Source of the DNA: Artemisia argyi
Taxonomy: Eukaryota; Streptophyta; Magnoliopsida; Asterales; Asteraceae
Assembly (NCBI GenBank): GCA_030686995.1
Contig: CM060686.1
Coordinates: 72,024,819-72,088,818 of the forward strand
Direction: 5' to 3'
Length of the DNA: 64,000 nt
Part shown: positions 35,440-48,117 of the stretch, one piece after another
Layout: the number at the start of each line of letters is the position of its first letter
Position numbering within the stretch: the first letter of the stretch is position 1
Notes under the pieces: generated by a model
What the model saw: the letters and a program-made list of their open reading frames with translations, nothing else
What the model was told of the DNA's origin: nothing
The model's database searches: none
Made by a program: the position numbers and the translations under genes

Positions 35440-38340
35440 CAGGTAATATTTATTTTTAGGTTTTGTTCAAATGATTTGAAGGCAGAACGGAACATGTTTG
35501 ATGAAATGTCTAAGAGAAAGGTATTTTAGGGCTTTCTATATATGATTTCAATTTTTTATTTTGATTATGGGTTTTAGCAATTTTGAATTTTGATTGGGTG
35601 TATAATCCATAGTTCGCATTAACATCATCCTGTAATTTTGCTACACTTTTAGATAATTAATATTGTTTTGAGCGATTTGAGGGCTTAATGATATGTGCAA
35701 GTTGTTTTAGTAATGACAGTACGGTCGGGCTATAGAACACGGGTCAGAAGTGAATCCCTAAACCACATAATCAAAAGCTGTAGTACAAAAATGAAAATTG
35801 CAATGATCAGTTTTGAGTATTTGAGTAAAACCGATATTATGCCTTTGATTATGTGGCTCAAAAAACCCGAAAACTCATTCATTGATTGATTTCATTGATT
35901 TAATTAATGTTTAACATGCTTTAGTTATTGGAGCCATGTTTCCATTTTATCGTGGGCATTCTGAGAAGGGAAATATTGATCACGAGCCACGGTCCTTTGG
36001 AGAGGAGGTAAGCACTCTCGCTTCTTAACTAATTGTTAAACAATGTAGGACAAATGTGATTATTATTTCAGATTATAATTTTACTTTTTACAGTGCGAGG
36101 AAGTTTGTCATTTGGCATTTAAAACTGAAGAGGCAGTACCGCCTTATTCCACACATATATTAAATCCTTATTCTGGCAACTAAAGGTATTATATCGTGCA
36201 TTATTTTACGTTGTTTATGATTACATGCTCTTTTTGTGCAATGACGGAACATGGACAGATGGTGGATGGTCTGAAACAAACACAAACTATTTGGCACATT
36301 CTATGAGTCAAGGCGAGTAAAGGAAACGGTTTTTACCGAGTCTGTTCGGCACATTCAGTATATTATTTTATTTATGATTTGATATCAGGTGTATTTCACT
36401 TATATTGTGATGCACGTGTAGTTGACTTCCACTTACATTTTTGCATATTTTTTACTATCAATTTTTTGTTAGTTTGTATATTTTCCAGTCATTCATTACT
36501 TTATGGTAAAAGAAAAGGGATTTGTAGTGAGTAAACAGCAACAAAAGGCAATTCGATATTTGTATGAGCTGATGTTTTTGCAAGTTCTTCTAGCCATACT
36601 TACCATGCATTTGGACAATCAGAGGAGCCTGGTATGTATAAGTAATGTTGCTATTAAATATTTAGTTTGGGATGATCAATTTTAGGGCGTATCTGGAATT
36701 GCTTACTAAAACTGCTTATTAGTGTTGATAGAATACATAATCAGTTTCGAGGATGTTTGGGATTGCTTTTCCAGAGTGATTATTTGAGTATTTATGAGTG
36801 AAATAATTTGTTTTATATAAGAAACTTGACACCACTTATTCCAATCAGCTTAGTAGAGAAACAATTATAATAAGCAATCCCAAGCACCCACTTAGGAATA
36901 ACTTCAGCAAAACTGATCCAGATTATCAAATTAGTTATGGGTCATTTCCACACGTAAATCCTTAATGATCACAATCTGCAAAAGACTAAAAAACAACTGA
37001 AATTTGATCATCACATCTTCAAGCAGAAGAAACACAATCACACATTCCAACACTACATTTTGTTGCATCTAATAATTGGATTTTGATTATTTTATATCCC
37101 ATAATCACTCTCAAAAGGCATTGGCAAACACCCCTTTACTCAATCTGATATGATGTTCTGTGTTATATGGTGTTGTTTGTTATCGAGCAAGGTTAAAAAT
37201 CTTGAGCTAAAGGGGCACACGGGGCATACTGATAGCGTGGATTAGTTATGTTGGGATCCTAATTAGATTGTTCGATTGTGGGATGTTCGCAATAAGTGAT
37301 GCTCTATTTGCCAATACCAAATATGTTTGATGGTTACACACATGCTTTCCTCTATTTATTTTGAAGGATTTCTTCCAGTAAATTTTATTGTAATGCCACA
37401 GGTGGAAAATGTTCATAGCAAGCAGAATTTAGTTGGGAGAACATTAATATCACTTATAAATCAGACGGGACTCCTGTTGCTGTTGGGACCAGGGTAAATT
37501 TTTACATCATATGTTAAACTCTTTCCCTTTCGGTTACATATTTTCAGTTCCTGCAATCTTAGGAAGTTATCGGAGTGGTGATCGCTTAATTATATTGTAT
37601 GTATATCATAGGAAGATGAACTGAAAATATTGGATGTTCGAAAATTCAAGCCCATTCATAAACACAAATTCAATTATGATGTAACATTGCATTTAAGCAA
37701 GTACCATTCTTAAATGATCGTTTTCAGTATTATTTTATAAGAATCATATCGGTACTAACTTTTCTCACTATTCTTCAATTCTCAAGGACGAGGAGAACCA
37801 CAATTTCCAGGATCACACCCTGTATCTAATAGTTGGTACATTTTAATGTTAACTTGTCTGCTTTGTTTAATTTTATGTCTATCTCCGGTTCCACTTCTAA
37901 TCCAAAATAAAAATTACCAGTTAGCGGTAGCAAAAAGGTGACCGGTTATGGACAGTTTACATGTTTGTTCGCACAAAAGAAAGTTTTTAGTACAATACAT
38001 ACAGTAAGTCGTTACAACCTGCCCATTTTTTTTTACCTCTTTGCACGCTAAAATAGTCTATAGTTAAGAAAGAATCGATGTTTATCTTCTTATTTTGTAA
38101 AATTCCAGATTATTAAAATTGGTAATGTTCAAGAAGCGAAGAGAAAAAGAAGGGAACCATTAAAAGCGGAATCGTGACAGTCATCAAAGACGCGCTGGAA
38201 CCTTTTGGTAGCATAATCTAGACGATACAGAAATCTCGGAAACCATCCTTGAGGATTCAACTGTAAGATACATAATCATATCCATGGAACAATGCATTTG
38301 TTATCGGTCTATCGGAAAAGGAAGCATGTTGAGACGTGAA
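35440..38340 (+). other. Unrecognised exon-like remnants, gene identity unknown
   Basis: Short open segments are flanked by plausible splice sites. 35933-36007 opens with M-F-P-F-Y-R-G-H-S-E-K and ends before GTAAGC. 36093-36184 follows TTTTTACAG and encodes E-E-V-C-H-L-A-F-K-T-E-E. 36503-36630 encodes V-K-E-K-G-F-V-V-S-K and ends before GTATGT. About 37430-37492 encodes N-I-T-Y-K-S-D-G-T-P-V. Flanks are AT-rich and intron-like. I recognise no domain with confidence. It may be a decayed host gene, a captured gene inside a DNA transposon, or En/Spm-type transposon sequence. A frame near 35465-35520 weakly resembles a pentatricopeptide motif. Confidence 0.25.
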
Positions 38341-39199
38341 TTGTAAAGGTACCATTTTATTTAATAAATTAAAACTTTCTACATTGTCCTCTTATATACT
38401 ACGTACATTGTTGCTAGATGAGGTTATATAACTTAAAATGACTTCAAATGACGGTCATGTGTACCTTAATGTTTCATATAATACATACAATGATGGCTAG
38501 CCATCTGTTGCAACCTTTTAACCTCATTAGTTAATAAGAACTCGGGATCTTTGGCTTGAAAGTGAATTTCTGAATTGTGATATTGAATCATATAATTAAC
38601 TGTGATAAAATGCATTGGCTAAAACATTATAATAAAATGGCTGTAGAAGAGAGCGTGGATGAGTTTTTGCTGTTAATTATATGGTGTATGAACTAGAAGA
38701 TTAATTAAGCACCTCAAGTGGAGAGTATGGATAACATTAGGCTGTGGTTCATCAACAACTAGATGTATTTACCTCCCATTTTGAAGCTGATCTATTTTTG
38801 TAGTGATTTTTGTGCACAAAAAAAACTATTTCTAGATAAATTATAAAAAAATAGAGAAAAAAACAAGACTTTTGGTTAATGTGCTTACTGCCTTTTTTTG
38901 GCTTACTGTTCTTTATGTTTTCCTAATGGTATCATACTTTCCTTCTAATTTTTACGTTACTATAATCAGAAGGAACTTGAACTTGCTAATGCAAATCAGT
39001 TTCTAATCAGTTTAAATGATGATGGCTGACCTTAGCTGTGAAATAATTTTCTTTTGGTGCTCTCACATTAACCTGTATTTGAAAGGTGATATCCTACTCT
39101 AATCACCAATCCTAATTATCTTGGTAAGTTCAGATAAATGAAGGTAGATGTGGCAAATTGGATAGATTGTGTAACAGGTCAAGACAAGTCATTTTTGTA
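38341..39199. other. AT-rich stretch without a recognisable feature
   Basis: No frame, terminal repeat or known motif stands out. Confidence 0.5.
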
Positions 39200-40756
39200 T
39201 GGGTCAAAATGTGATGAACCGTATATAAGTAAGAGAAATAGAACATCATAAGCTTCTGCTGAAAGGAATATCATCTGTCAAATGCATAAGAGATCAACAT
39301 ACACTGAACGAATATCATAAGTCAAAGGGAAATAAAGTATCAAAGATAATCACATAAGCATAATCATAAGGGAAAGGTAAAGAGCACATTTCAACAAAGA
39401 AGTGTCCAAACAAGGTACTTGAATGGACAAACGAATCATAGGAAAGCCACGATCCGACCTACCTAAGTACTCGATAGATCTCCTACACATAGTCACATGT
39501 CCAACATATCATAAATGTACGGAGAGGGGAGACCTCTAAGTACCAGAAGTGAAAGGGGTACAAGGCACGTACAACCAGTCACTACCTAATCATAACAAAC
39601 AAAGCCTAGGATGCATCCATACACACCATGAATCAAATAAAATACATATTCCAGCTCATGACTGGTCACATATATAACTAATTGGCCACTGTACACATAT
39701 ATATCAAACAAAAGGGAATGCCAGGGATCAATCACACCTCCCCAGAAAGTGTCATGCCAGTGGTGCCATCACTGACACGCCCATGGTACCTCCATGGATA
39801 GTTCGCAAGCTCGGGCATAAGAACAAAATCATATCAACAAAGCATATCCATATCAAATGAATCATATCATAATCAAACAAAATCTCAACCTTGAGATAGT
39901 AATCAGGTAACCAAACAAAATGGATAGCAATCAAATCATATCAAATGATCAATCAAAAGCTCATATCATAGGATCACACAAAAGGGAACATAGCAATGGC
40001 AAAGAATCATAGTAACATAGATTGAAGGGAATCTATGAATAGAGACAAAATATCTATACCTTAAATCGCCAACGAAACCATATCATAACATAAGAATAGG
40101 AAGTCACTCCATCTTCAGCGAATCTACACAAATTAATGCTCGGCTTAATAACTTATTTTAAATCAGATTACTCATTTTAGTTGGCTTTCCATTTTTAGAA
40201 TAGGAAGTCACTCCCCTATTTCAAACGTATAGACCAAATTCATGTGCCTTGTTTTACGAGAAAAATTCATTCATGTATCCAAATTATTAATGAAACATAG
40301 ATTAGGTGTTCATATATTATGTACGAATATAAAATAGTCGAATCGAGAAACACCAAGACGAATATAGGGATACCTCGAATCGGTTAGTATGAACGGAACA
40401 CAAGAAAGAGGGTAGAACTAAGGTTGAACAGGCCACGGTTGACTCCCTATGAACCAAACCTTCCCCACGATTAAACCTTCCTTCACGTTTCTGATTATTT
40501 GGAGAACAATGATCGGCTGCTTGTTTGTGTTTATTTAGTTTTCTTGATTTAGCAAAGTGTGTGTGGAGATGTGCACGTTTAAAGGAAGACGATTAGGATA
40601 TCTTGATATATATGGTAGTCTTGTAAATGAGAATATTTGAGAGAGATATTAGAGTCACCATTTAGGGTGATTTAGCCGAGAATAAGGGTGATGGGTTAGT
40701 GATTTATTTTGGGTCAAATGATTACCATATATCAAAATGTGAGTTATCAGTTATGA

Positions 40757-40805
<49 letters not shown>

Positions 40806-41001
40806 AAATACTACGATGATTCTAAATGGCCTAGAGTTGATTTGGACTTGGAATTTTATTAGGATTAGTTAAAGGGTTTGAATAATAAATAAGATTACTT
40901 TTTTTTTAAACTTAGGTTATAATTATAATTCGTATTCTCAAAAGTTTGAAAATGAGGGGTGTTTTAGATATTTTAGATGTTTAAAATTTCCGGGTCTTAC
41001 A
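39200..41001 (-). mobile_element. Chromovirus (Tekay-like) 3' LTR, minus strand; left limit approximate
   Basis: The right end …GGGTCTTACA reads TGTAAGACCC on the minus strand. It is directly preceded (minus sense) by GGACGAAATTTTCTTATTAG, the conserved 3' end of chromovirus internal regions. A T-run of about 43 lies at 40760-40802. The left LTR end could not be fixed. Text such as CCATGGATAGTTCGCAAGCTC (39793 onward, approximately) fits Asteraceae Tekay LTRs from memory. Confidence 0.55.
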
Positions 41002-41690
41002 ATTCTTCCCATCTAATAAGAAAATTTCGTCCTTGAAAATTGAAGTCGCTAAAGTTAGATGGAGACGTAGCTAAGCACATAGAATGTCACAATTAACCCT
41101 CACGCTCGGGGAGGTTTTTCCAAAAGAATCTGCTCAATGAAATAGTTTCTCATGACTCGATCCTGACAACTTGGATAGCCCCAGGCTCTCCAATAGAATA
41201 CAAATCATAACTAATATGATCCAACGAATGTTAAAAAAATACGTAGCACATGACAGATGGTAGATGATAGATGGGATCCTACAAGGAGATACACGAAACA
41301 CAAATTCCTACAAGGCAAAAACGGAGATAGTGCTAAACGATAAATCTTCATCAACTCCTACCGAATTCTGAACGAACAAAGGAACTTACAAAAATCGGAT
41401 GAGTACAAATCAAATCATCAAACATATCCAGAATCTCATCAAGAGATGGGTAAGATATTCACATTGACGTTCCAAATCACAAATCAAAACGTATCAAAGG
41501 TATAACCGAAGAGATAGAATAATCATACAGATAAGAACGAATCCAAGATCTCTTCTTCAAATGTCAAAACGTCAAACTCTTCTGCACCTCTTCTGAAAGT
41601 GTGAACCAAAAATGCAATTCTTGGTCACGATTGCTGCTGGTGCGCCATGTAGCTTGAATAATCTTCTACCGAAAGAAAATCTTTGCTGAT
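41002..41690 (-). pseudogene. Chromovirus pol 3' remnant with an integrase scrap
   Basis: 41002-41040 is the end of the internal region with the ACGAAATTTT block. Around 41590-41665 the minus strand encodes F-K-L-H-G-A-P-A-A-I-V-T, the integrase motif that normally precedes the second catalytic Asp. Most of the pol between the two is deleted, and further pieces are unrecognisable. Confidence 0.5.
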
Positions 41691-41789
41691 CTCCCAAGCA
41701 AGCAGCCCAAGTCAATGCTCCACTGTAACTCCGCTTGTGTTGTCTCTCCTTCTGTGCGTGGAAATCTCTGATGTAGTCACCACCGTCTT

Positions 41790-42575
41790 TTTCTTGATTT
41801 TTTTTCTTTTTCTTTTTCTATTTTTTTTCTTTTTCTTTTTCTATTTTTTTTGCATACACTTTTACCATACCTTCCAAAATAATACATCATTGGGAATTTG
41901 CATTCCCCTTACACTTGAATTTTTACATACTTTACAATCAACTATTCTAATGACTCGAATTAAGATAATCAAAACACTTGGAGTACTTTTTAAATATTAG
42001 CGCACATATGGGGGGTAATAATTTATGTTCTTCCCCAATACTCCATAACAATAGTACTTTACCCATGATTCCCAATTGTCCCAAAACAATATGTACAAGA
42101 TATCACTCGAGTTAGCAACCATGTAATCAATTAGACAATTAACTAAGGGTTTAAACATGTAACAATAATGCACTGAAGATGAGTGCGTACAAGGAAGGCT
42201 AAGGCGATTTGGGTGTACATTTGGGGTGGATTGTAAATAAATTCTATCTTTAAGTAAGATGCTTAAAGTTAGAAACGAAAGAGATAGGCTCGGAGGGGTG
42301 TACTAGGGGTATCGTGTACTAAAAATGAGTACAATGCAAAGGTGTAGGAAAATTAATTGACTTTATTAGTCAAGTAATTATGACTTCATTGGTCAAGTAA
42401 TTATAATACAGGTTTAACACAAGGGTTATCCTAATGCCTCTTATCATTTAGTAAATCCTACTACACGAATGTAGTCTCACAAGCAGTTTCGGGATGCATC
42501 ACTAACGCAAGTTCTAGAATCTAAGTACTACCGGTACACTCATAAGCATTTTTTCCTAACAAATATAGGGGCGAA
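41790..42575 (-). other. Relic D, 3' noncoding piece (continues at 53380)
   Basis: Reverse-oriented match to 50640-51340 of element E. It is truncated at a T-rich tract on the left (41790-41850), so its own LTR is missing. It ends at GCGAA (42571-42575), the left TSD of element E; the sequence continues at 53380. Confidence 0.85.
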
Positions 42576-43976
42576 TGATGAGGCGAAAAATGAACCACTT
42601 TTAGGGGGTCATTTAAGCCCGGAATTGAATTTATTTGATCAAATATTGCCCTAAATTGTTCCTTTTGTGATTTTAGGTACTTTGGGAGAGAAATCTGGAA
42701 AAGGAAGCAATTCGGACGTTTTTGGAGCATAAAAGTGAAGAAAACGCCAAAGTCTTAATTTTCCTTGTTGGGAACAGTAGGTGACGGCGTCAAGAAGGAA
42801 TTTTTGACGGCGTCAAGAGTAAAGACCATGATGGCCCAGTGGATTCATGAATGCGTCACAAAGTAGAGCGTCAAGAGTTAAATGTGTGACGGCCTAGGAC
42901 ATGACGGCGTAAAAAGTAGATCAAGGCAGAACGAGGAGTATTTTGGCGGCGAGATGACGGCGTCAGAATTTTGTTCTTGATGTCGTCAGACCCTATTTCC
43001 TATATATAGTTTTCTAATTTTCACATTAAAAAGTGAGAAGTTTTGGAGAAACCCTAGTTACGATTTTGGTACGAATTTTACAGGTTTTTCAAGGGTTCTC
43101 AGCCCTTGATCCCTTTCATGTGTAATTGAGATAAGTACTCTTTTAATTCAATCAATACGTCTATGTGTTTGTTGTCTATATCTTGTTCTTGTATTAATTC
43201 CACCATGTTAGGCTAGATTTATCTTGTGTTTGCTTGGATCTAATGAAACCTAGATGTTAATTATGTGTTGATTACTTGTTTATGGTTGTATTGGATGAAT
43301 GAATTCGATGTTAGGCTTAAGAAAACTGGCAGATCTCCAAATGGTAACATGCTTGAACGTCTTAGGAAACATGAACTGACGTGCACTAGGTTTTATTGGT
43401 TGTATTTATTGCATGAGTAAATTCTAATGATCCCATGTTAGGAGCTTCTTAATCGGCTCGACATAGGAGTGAAGTAGGCACTCATAGGATTGGGGAATTA
43501 AGTGCGCCACCCCATGAATGGTATTAAGGAATACAATCCGTCATCCACGCAACTATAACAAGTAATTAACGTGTAAAAGATATCTAGGGAGTAGTGAAAT
43601 CTAAGTAAACACATTTTCTCCACTTATTGCTCACATCTTTAATATAATTTAGTTTATTTTCATTTTTAGTATCTTATTTTGATTGCATCTTTAGTATTGG
43701 GTTAGTTGACTAGCAACTAATTCCGCCCAAATCCTTCAAACCCGAGATTTTTATTTGCTTTCTAAAAAATATAAAAATACAAAAATAATCATCCCTCATC
43801 CTTAGAACTAGTATTTAGGTTTTCTAATCCTAGCGACACTATTCCTTGCTGAACGATCAATCCCCCGGTAGTTGTCACTATACTATACTACAACGATCAG
43901 GTACACTGCCTGGTGGGGGTTGTAAGCTTCTCAAGATCCCTTGAGAGGTAAAGCCTGGTGCGATTCCCACGTATCA
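42576..43976 (+). repeat. 5' LTR of element E
   Basis: 1401 bp, TGATGAGGCG to ACGTATCA. The TGACG cluster is at 42781-42990 and TATA at 43000-43008. Confidence 0.93.
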
Positions 43977-43982
43977 AGCTTT

Positions 43983-44000
43983 TGGCGCCGCTGCCGGGGA
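43983..44000 (+). other. Primer-binding site of element E
   Basis: TGGCGCCGCTGCCGGGGA, six bases after the LTR. This is the intact Athila/Tat-type tRNA primer site of the window, identical at 57431-57448 and 63800-63817. Confidence 0.9.
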
Positions 44001-44146
44001 ATAGTTATTGTCTAGGTTAAAATCTCTTTTTATTAGGTCTACTTGCTAGATTCCTTTCTGGTTAGATTTTATTTTTATTTTTAGGATTTCTTTAGTCTTT
44101 CTTATTTCTTCGTGTTTTTGTTTGTACTTTTCCACCGTCCACCATT

Positions 44147-46537
44147 ATGGCAACCAACGAATTCTCCAACCTTAGGATCACCAGGAGTCGTAGTACCACT
44201 AGAGACCTTGTCTTGCCTTATGCAGAACCCGAAAGAGAAATGTCTAGGTTAAGACGATCTCACTCAACTCCTGAACCATCTTGCATTGCTATCGATTTTG
44301 ATGCACCCCTTTCTGAGGAAAATTCAGAAAATCACGTTACAACCCCTAGCTCCCAACCCAACAACGAGATGAGTACCCCTACAACTCCTACTCCTAAGTG
44401 CCTTAAGGACTACTCCTCCCCAACCCCTCGTGGCTTCTCAAATGCCATTGTCTACCCAAACGAACACACCAGTGAGGTCTTGCATGCGCCCGATGTTTGG
44501 CTTGTCCAAAGTGTGTGTAAGTTTTGTGGATTAGATGAGGAAGATCCCATTCAACACATCAAGGAATTCTTGAAAATAGTAGACACCCTCCATACGGATG
44601 GGGCTACTAGAGACACGTCCCAATTACGATTCTTTCCTTTCACCCTATATGAAAAAGCCCAAGAATGGTATGATAAACTCCCTTTTGAATCTATTTTCAC
44701 GTGGGAGCAACTCATATCCAAGTTCTATGAGAAGTTCTTTCCACCTGGAAAAACTTCAGCATATAGAGATAGGATCCTCCATTTCCGAAAAGGGAAGGAC
44801 GAACCCTTCCCTAAATCATGGATTAGATTTAAGGATTTAATAAGACAGGTTCCCCATCATGGCATCGAACTTTGGCTTTTGATCCAAATCTTTTATGACA
44901 ATATCTCCTCTAATGATCGGAACGGGATCAACCAATCTAGAAAAGGGAGATTAGCCAATCTTAGTGCCGAAGAAGGATGGGATAGAATTGAAGAATATGC
45001 TCATGACCAGGATGACACTTGGGATGAACCCGAGTCTACTGTCAGCATTTCTGAAATCACTTCAGATAGGTTGAGAAAGGTTCACAAAAGAGTGGAGTAC
45101 CTAGCTAGGTCGCAGCTACCTAAACAGCTTTCAAATCCTTACTTGATCTGCGACTACTGTGGGGGCCCGCATGAGGTGGAGGAATGCGGAGGAGAAACCG
45201 CGACTGAACATGCATGCTTGTCAGGTGGTGACATCTATGCTGACCCCTCCCTTTTACCTTTTTACCAAAATGACGATTACACCCTTTGGGGGAATATGGT
45301 AAAAAGAGAAGAAGGAGAGGAAGACCCTGAATTTAAAGTCAGGAGCACTTTTGAAGATGACCTTGGTCACTTCACTCAAGAAAAGGGCCTACAATTAAAG
45401 GGACTTAATGAACTCGTTGATGAGCAGCAGAATGACATTAGAGAATGGTTCAACAAGCTTAACTCAGCCCTTGATAACCTTGAAATCCCATCAGTAAGCA
45501 AAAAAGATCCCATGCTTGCGATAACCACTCGATCTGGAACAACAACCAAGGACCCTCCTCACCCGAGCTCGTCCCCCATCACTCCCGATCCAAACAAACC
45601 TCACGAAGAGGAAGAGGATGTGGGCATCGAGACTCCCAACCAACCTCCCTTGACGACCCCGTCCCAATCAACCCCACCTAACCAACCTGTGAGAATCCCA
45701 TTCCTGTCCCGATTGAAAAACCAGAAAACTGAGAATGATAATAAAAGATTCTTGTCATACCTAAAAGACTCAGTAGTCACCAACCCCCTCCTTGATGCCT
45801 GCTATCACATGCCAAAGTATAGCGCATACTTTAAAAAACTACTCGCTAACCGAAAACAACTTGAGGGTCTTGTGACCCTGGGGGAAGAATGCTCGGTGGT
45901 GACCCATCAAGGGCTACCAAAAAAGGTAGACGATCCAGGCAGCTTCACCTTACCTTGTTCCATAGGATCTCTATCAATAAAGAATGCTCTCACCGATTTG
46001 GGGGCGAGTATCAATCTTATGCCTCACTCTATGTTCCTTAAATTAGGATACTCTGGATTAAAGTCTACCCGTATGAACATTCAACTAGCCGATTGATCAG
46101 TCAAATACCCTGTGGGAATATGCGAGAATGTGCTAGTCAAAGTTGGGAAATTCAAATTCCCGGTCAACTTCGTAATCCTAGATATGGAGGAGGATGACTT
46201 GGTACCCATCATCTTAGGGAGACCATTTCTAGTTACCGCTCGTGCTATCATAGATGTTTATGACGGCAAATTAACCTTGCGAGTGGGAACCGATAGCACA
46301 ACCTTCGATATTAAGGACTCTATGGATCTCTCTCTCGAAGCAGCTAACTGGCTCTATTTCATTGGGGAGGTCGATGAACTCACAGATGTAACTGATAGTT
46401 GTGTTGATGAACAAATCGAGGAAGGCTGGTTACGAGACGAGAGTTTTCTGCCTTTTCGAGAGATGGAAAAGATGGCGGATGTTGGTGCAGTTTCCTTCTA
46501 CCCTAGACAGGAGGCAACGGAGCATCTTGAGCTCTGA
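44147..46537 (+). pseudogene. Element E gag and aspartic protease, one frame with an internal stop
   Basis: ATG at 44147 after a leader of about 150 nt following the PBS. The Gag domain covers residues 137-255 (H-I-K-E-F-L-K-I-V-D to W-L-L-I-Q-I-F-Y-D). The zinc knuckle C-D-Y-C-G-G-P-H-E-V-E-E-C (CX2CX3HX4C) is at 335-347. A Pro/Thr-rich linker follows, then the retropepsin with D-L-G-A-S at about 617. A TGA at 46094-46096 splits the protease right after L-A-D; the same frame continues at 46097 with V-K-Y-P-V-G-I and I-I-L-G-R-P-F, the second half of the fold. Another TGA lies at 46535-46537 before RT. The protease would process Gag-Pol; neither full product can be made without readthrough. 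Confidence 0.9.
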
Positions 46538-48117
46538 AAGCCCGAAAACAAGCTTAAGCCTTCTATTATCGAACCTCCTGAATTAGATCTTAAGGAACTT
46601 CCTAACCATCTAGAGTATGCCTTCCTTCAGGGAGAGGACCAATTGCCGGTAATCATAAACTCGTCCCTCGAGCATGAACAAAAAGGTAAACTCTTAGAGG
46701 TCCTAAAGAAATATAAGGGAGTGCTTGCACGGAGTGTAGCCGACATAAAGGGGATTGACTCAACTTTTTGCACACATAAGATTCTCATGGAAGAAGATTA
46801 TAAACCTACCGTGCAACCCCAGAGGCGGGTGAACCCTAACATTAAGGAAGTAGTAAAGAAAGAAGTTATCAAACTTCTGGATGCAGGATTGATTTACCCA
46901 ATCTCGGATAGCCCATGGGTCAGTCCTGTGCAGGTTGTACCTAAGAAGGGTGGAATGACTGTAGTCAAGAATGACAAAGGTGAGATGGTGCCCCAGAGTA
47001 CGATCACTGGATGGCGGGTATGCATTGACTATCGGAAGCTCAATGATGCCACGAGGAAAGATCACTTTCCCTTACCATTCATTGATTAAATGTTAGAAAG
47101 ATTATCTGGACACGAGTACTATTGCTTCTTGGATGGATTCTCTGGGTATTTTCAAATTCCCATAGCACCCGAGGACCAAGAAAAGACCACGTTTACTTGC
47201 CCCTATGGAACATTTGCCTACGAAAGGATGCCTTTTGGGCTATGTAATGCCCCCGCCACTTTCCAGCGATGCATGACCGCAATCTTTCACGAACTCATGG
47301 AAGACAGCATGGAAGTGTTCATGGATGACTTTTCGGTCTTCGGGAACTCCTTCGACCGCTGTCTTGCTAATCTAGAAAAGATGCTTAAACGTTGTGAGGA
47401 AACCAACTTGGTGTTAAACTGGGAAAAGTGTCATTTCATGGTAAAAGAAGGGATTGTGTTAGGGCATAAGATCTCAGGGAACGGAATAGAGGTGGACCAA
47501 GCTAAAGTTGAAGCTATATCTAAGTTACCATACCCCACGACTGTTAAAGCAATACGCAGCTTCTTGGGGCACGCCGGGTTTTATCGGAGATTCATCAAAG
47601 ACTTCTCCAAAATTGCTCGGCCAATGACTCAATTGCTTGTGAAGGATGCTCCGTTCGATTTTTCCCAAGAATTCAAGGATGCATTCGATCTCTTAAAAAA
47701 GGAACTCACACAAGCTCCAATCATGATCACACCCAACTGGGAGTTACCCTTTGAAATTATGTGTGACGCTAGCGATTTCGCTGTAGGGGCTGTATTGGGC
47801 CAACGGCGTGACAAGCTTTTCCAACCTATTTACTACGCTAGCAAAACCATGAATCCCACTCAAGAGAATTACTCCACCACCGAAAAAGAATTATTAGCCG
47901 TAGTGTTTGCGTTCGACAAATTCCGACAATATCTTGTCCTTTCAAAGACAGTCGTCTTCACTGATCACTCGGCTCTTCGATATCTGTTTGCGAAGCAGGA
48001 TGCTAAGCCACAACTAATTCGGTGGATCTTGTTGTTACAAGAATTCGATGTTGAGATTCTCTATAAGAGGGGGCAGAAAATCTGGCCGCAGATCATCTAT
48101 CTCGTCTCGAAAACCCC
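46538..48117 (+). pseudogene. Element E reverse transcriptase and RNase H
   Basis: Same frame as gag. RT starts near 46640 and shows P-W-V-S-P-V, W-R-V-C-I-D-Y-R-K-L-N, then F-L-D-G-F-S-G-Y (first catalytic Asp), [10 protein letters not shown] and F-M-D-D at 47318-47329 (catalytic pair). RNase H follows: C-D-A-S-D, T-E-K-E-L and F-T-D-H-S carry its acidic residues (47760-47970). A TAA at 47087-47089 sits between F-I-D and M-L-E-R-L, where the family has Gln. Near 48068 a G-run is one base short, shifting the frame so that the IN continues in the next frame at 48118. Lengths are otherwise normal for the family. Confidence 0.92.

Noticed and set aside
35465..35520. Possible pentatricopeptide (PPR) repeat
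   Set aside because: Only about 17 residues resemble it, with no neighbouring repeats; too short to call.
40760..40802. T-run as the tail of a LINE or SINE on the minus strand
   Set aside because: It lies inside the chromovirus LTR with no retroposon sequence or target duplication next to it.
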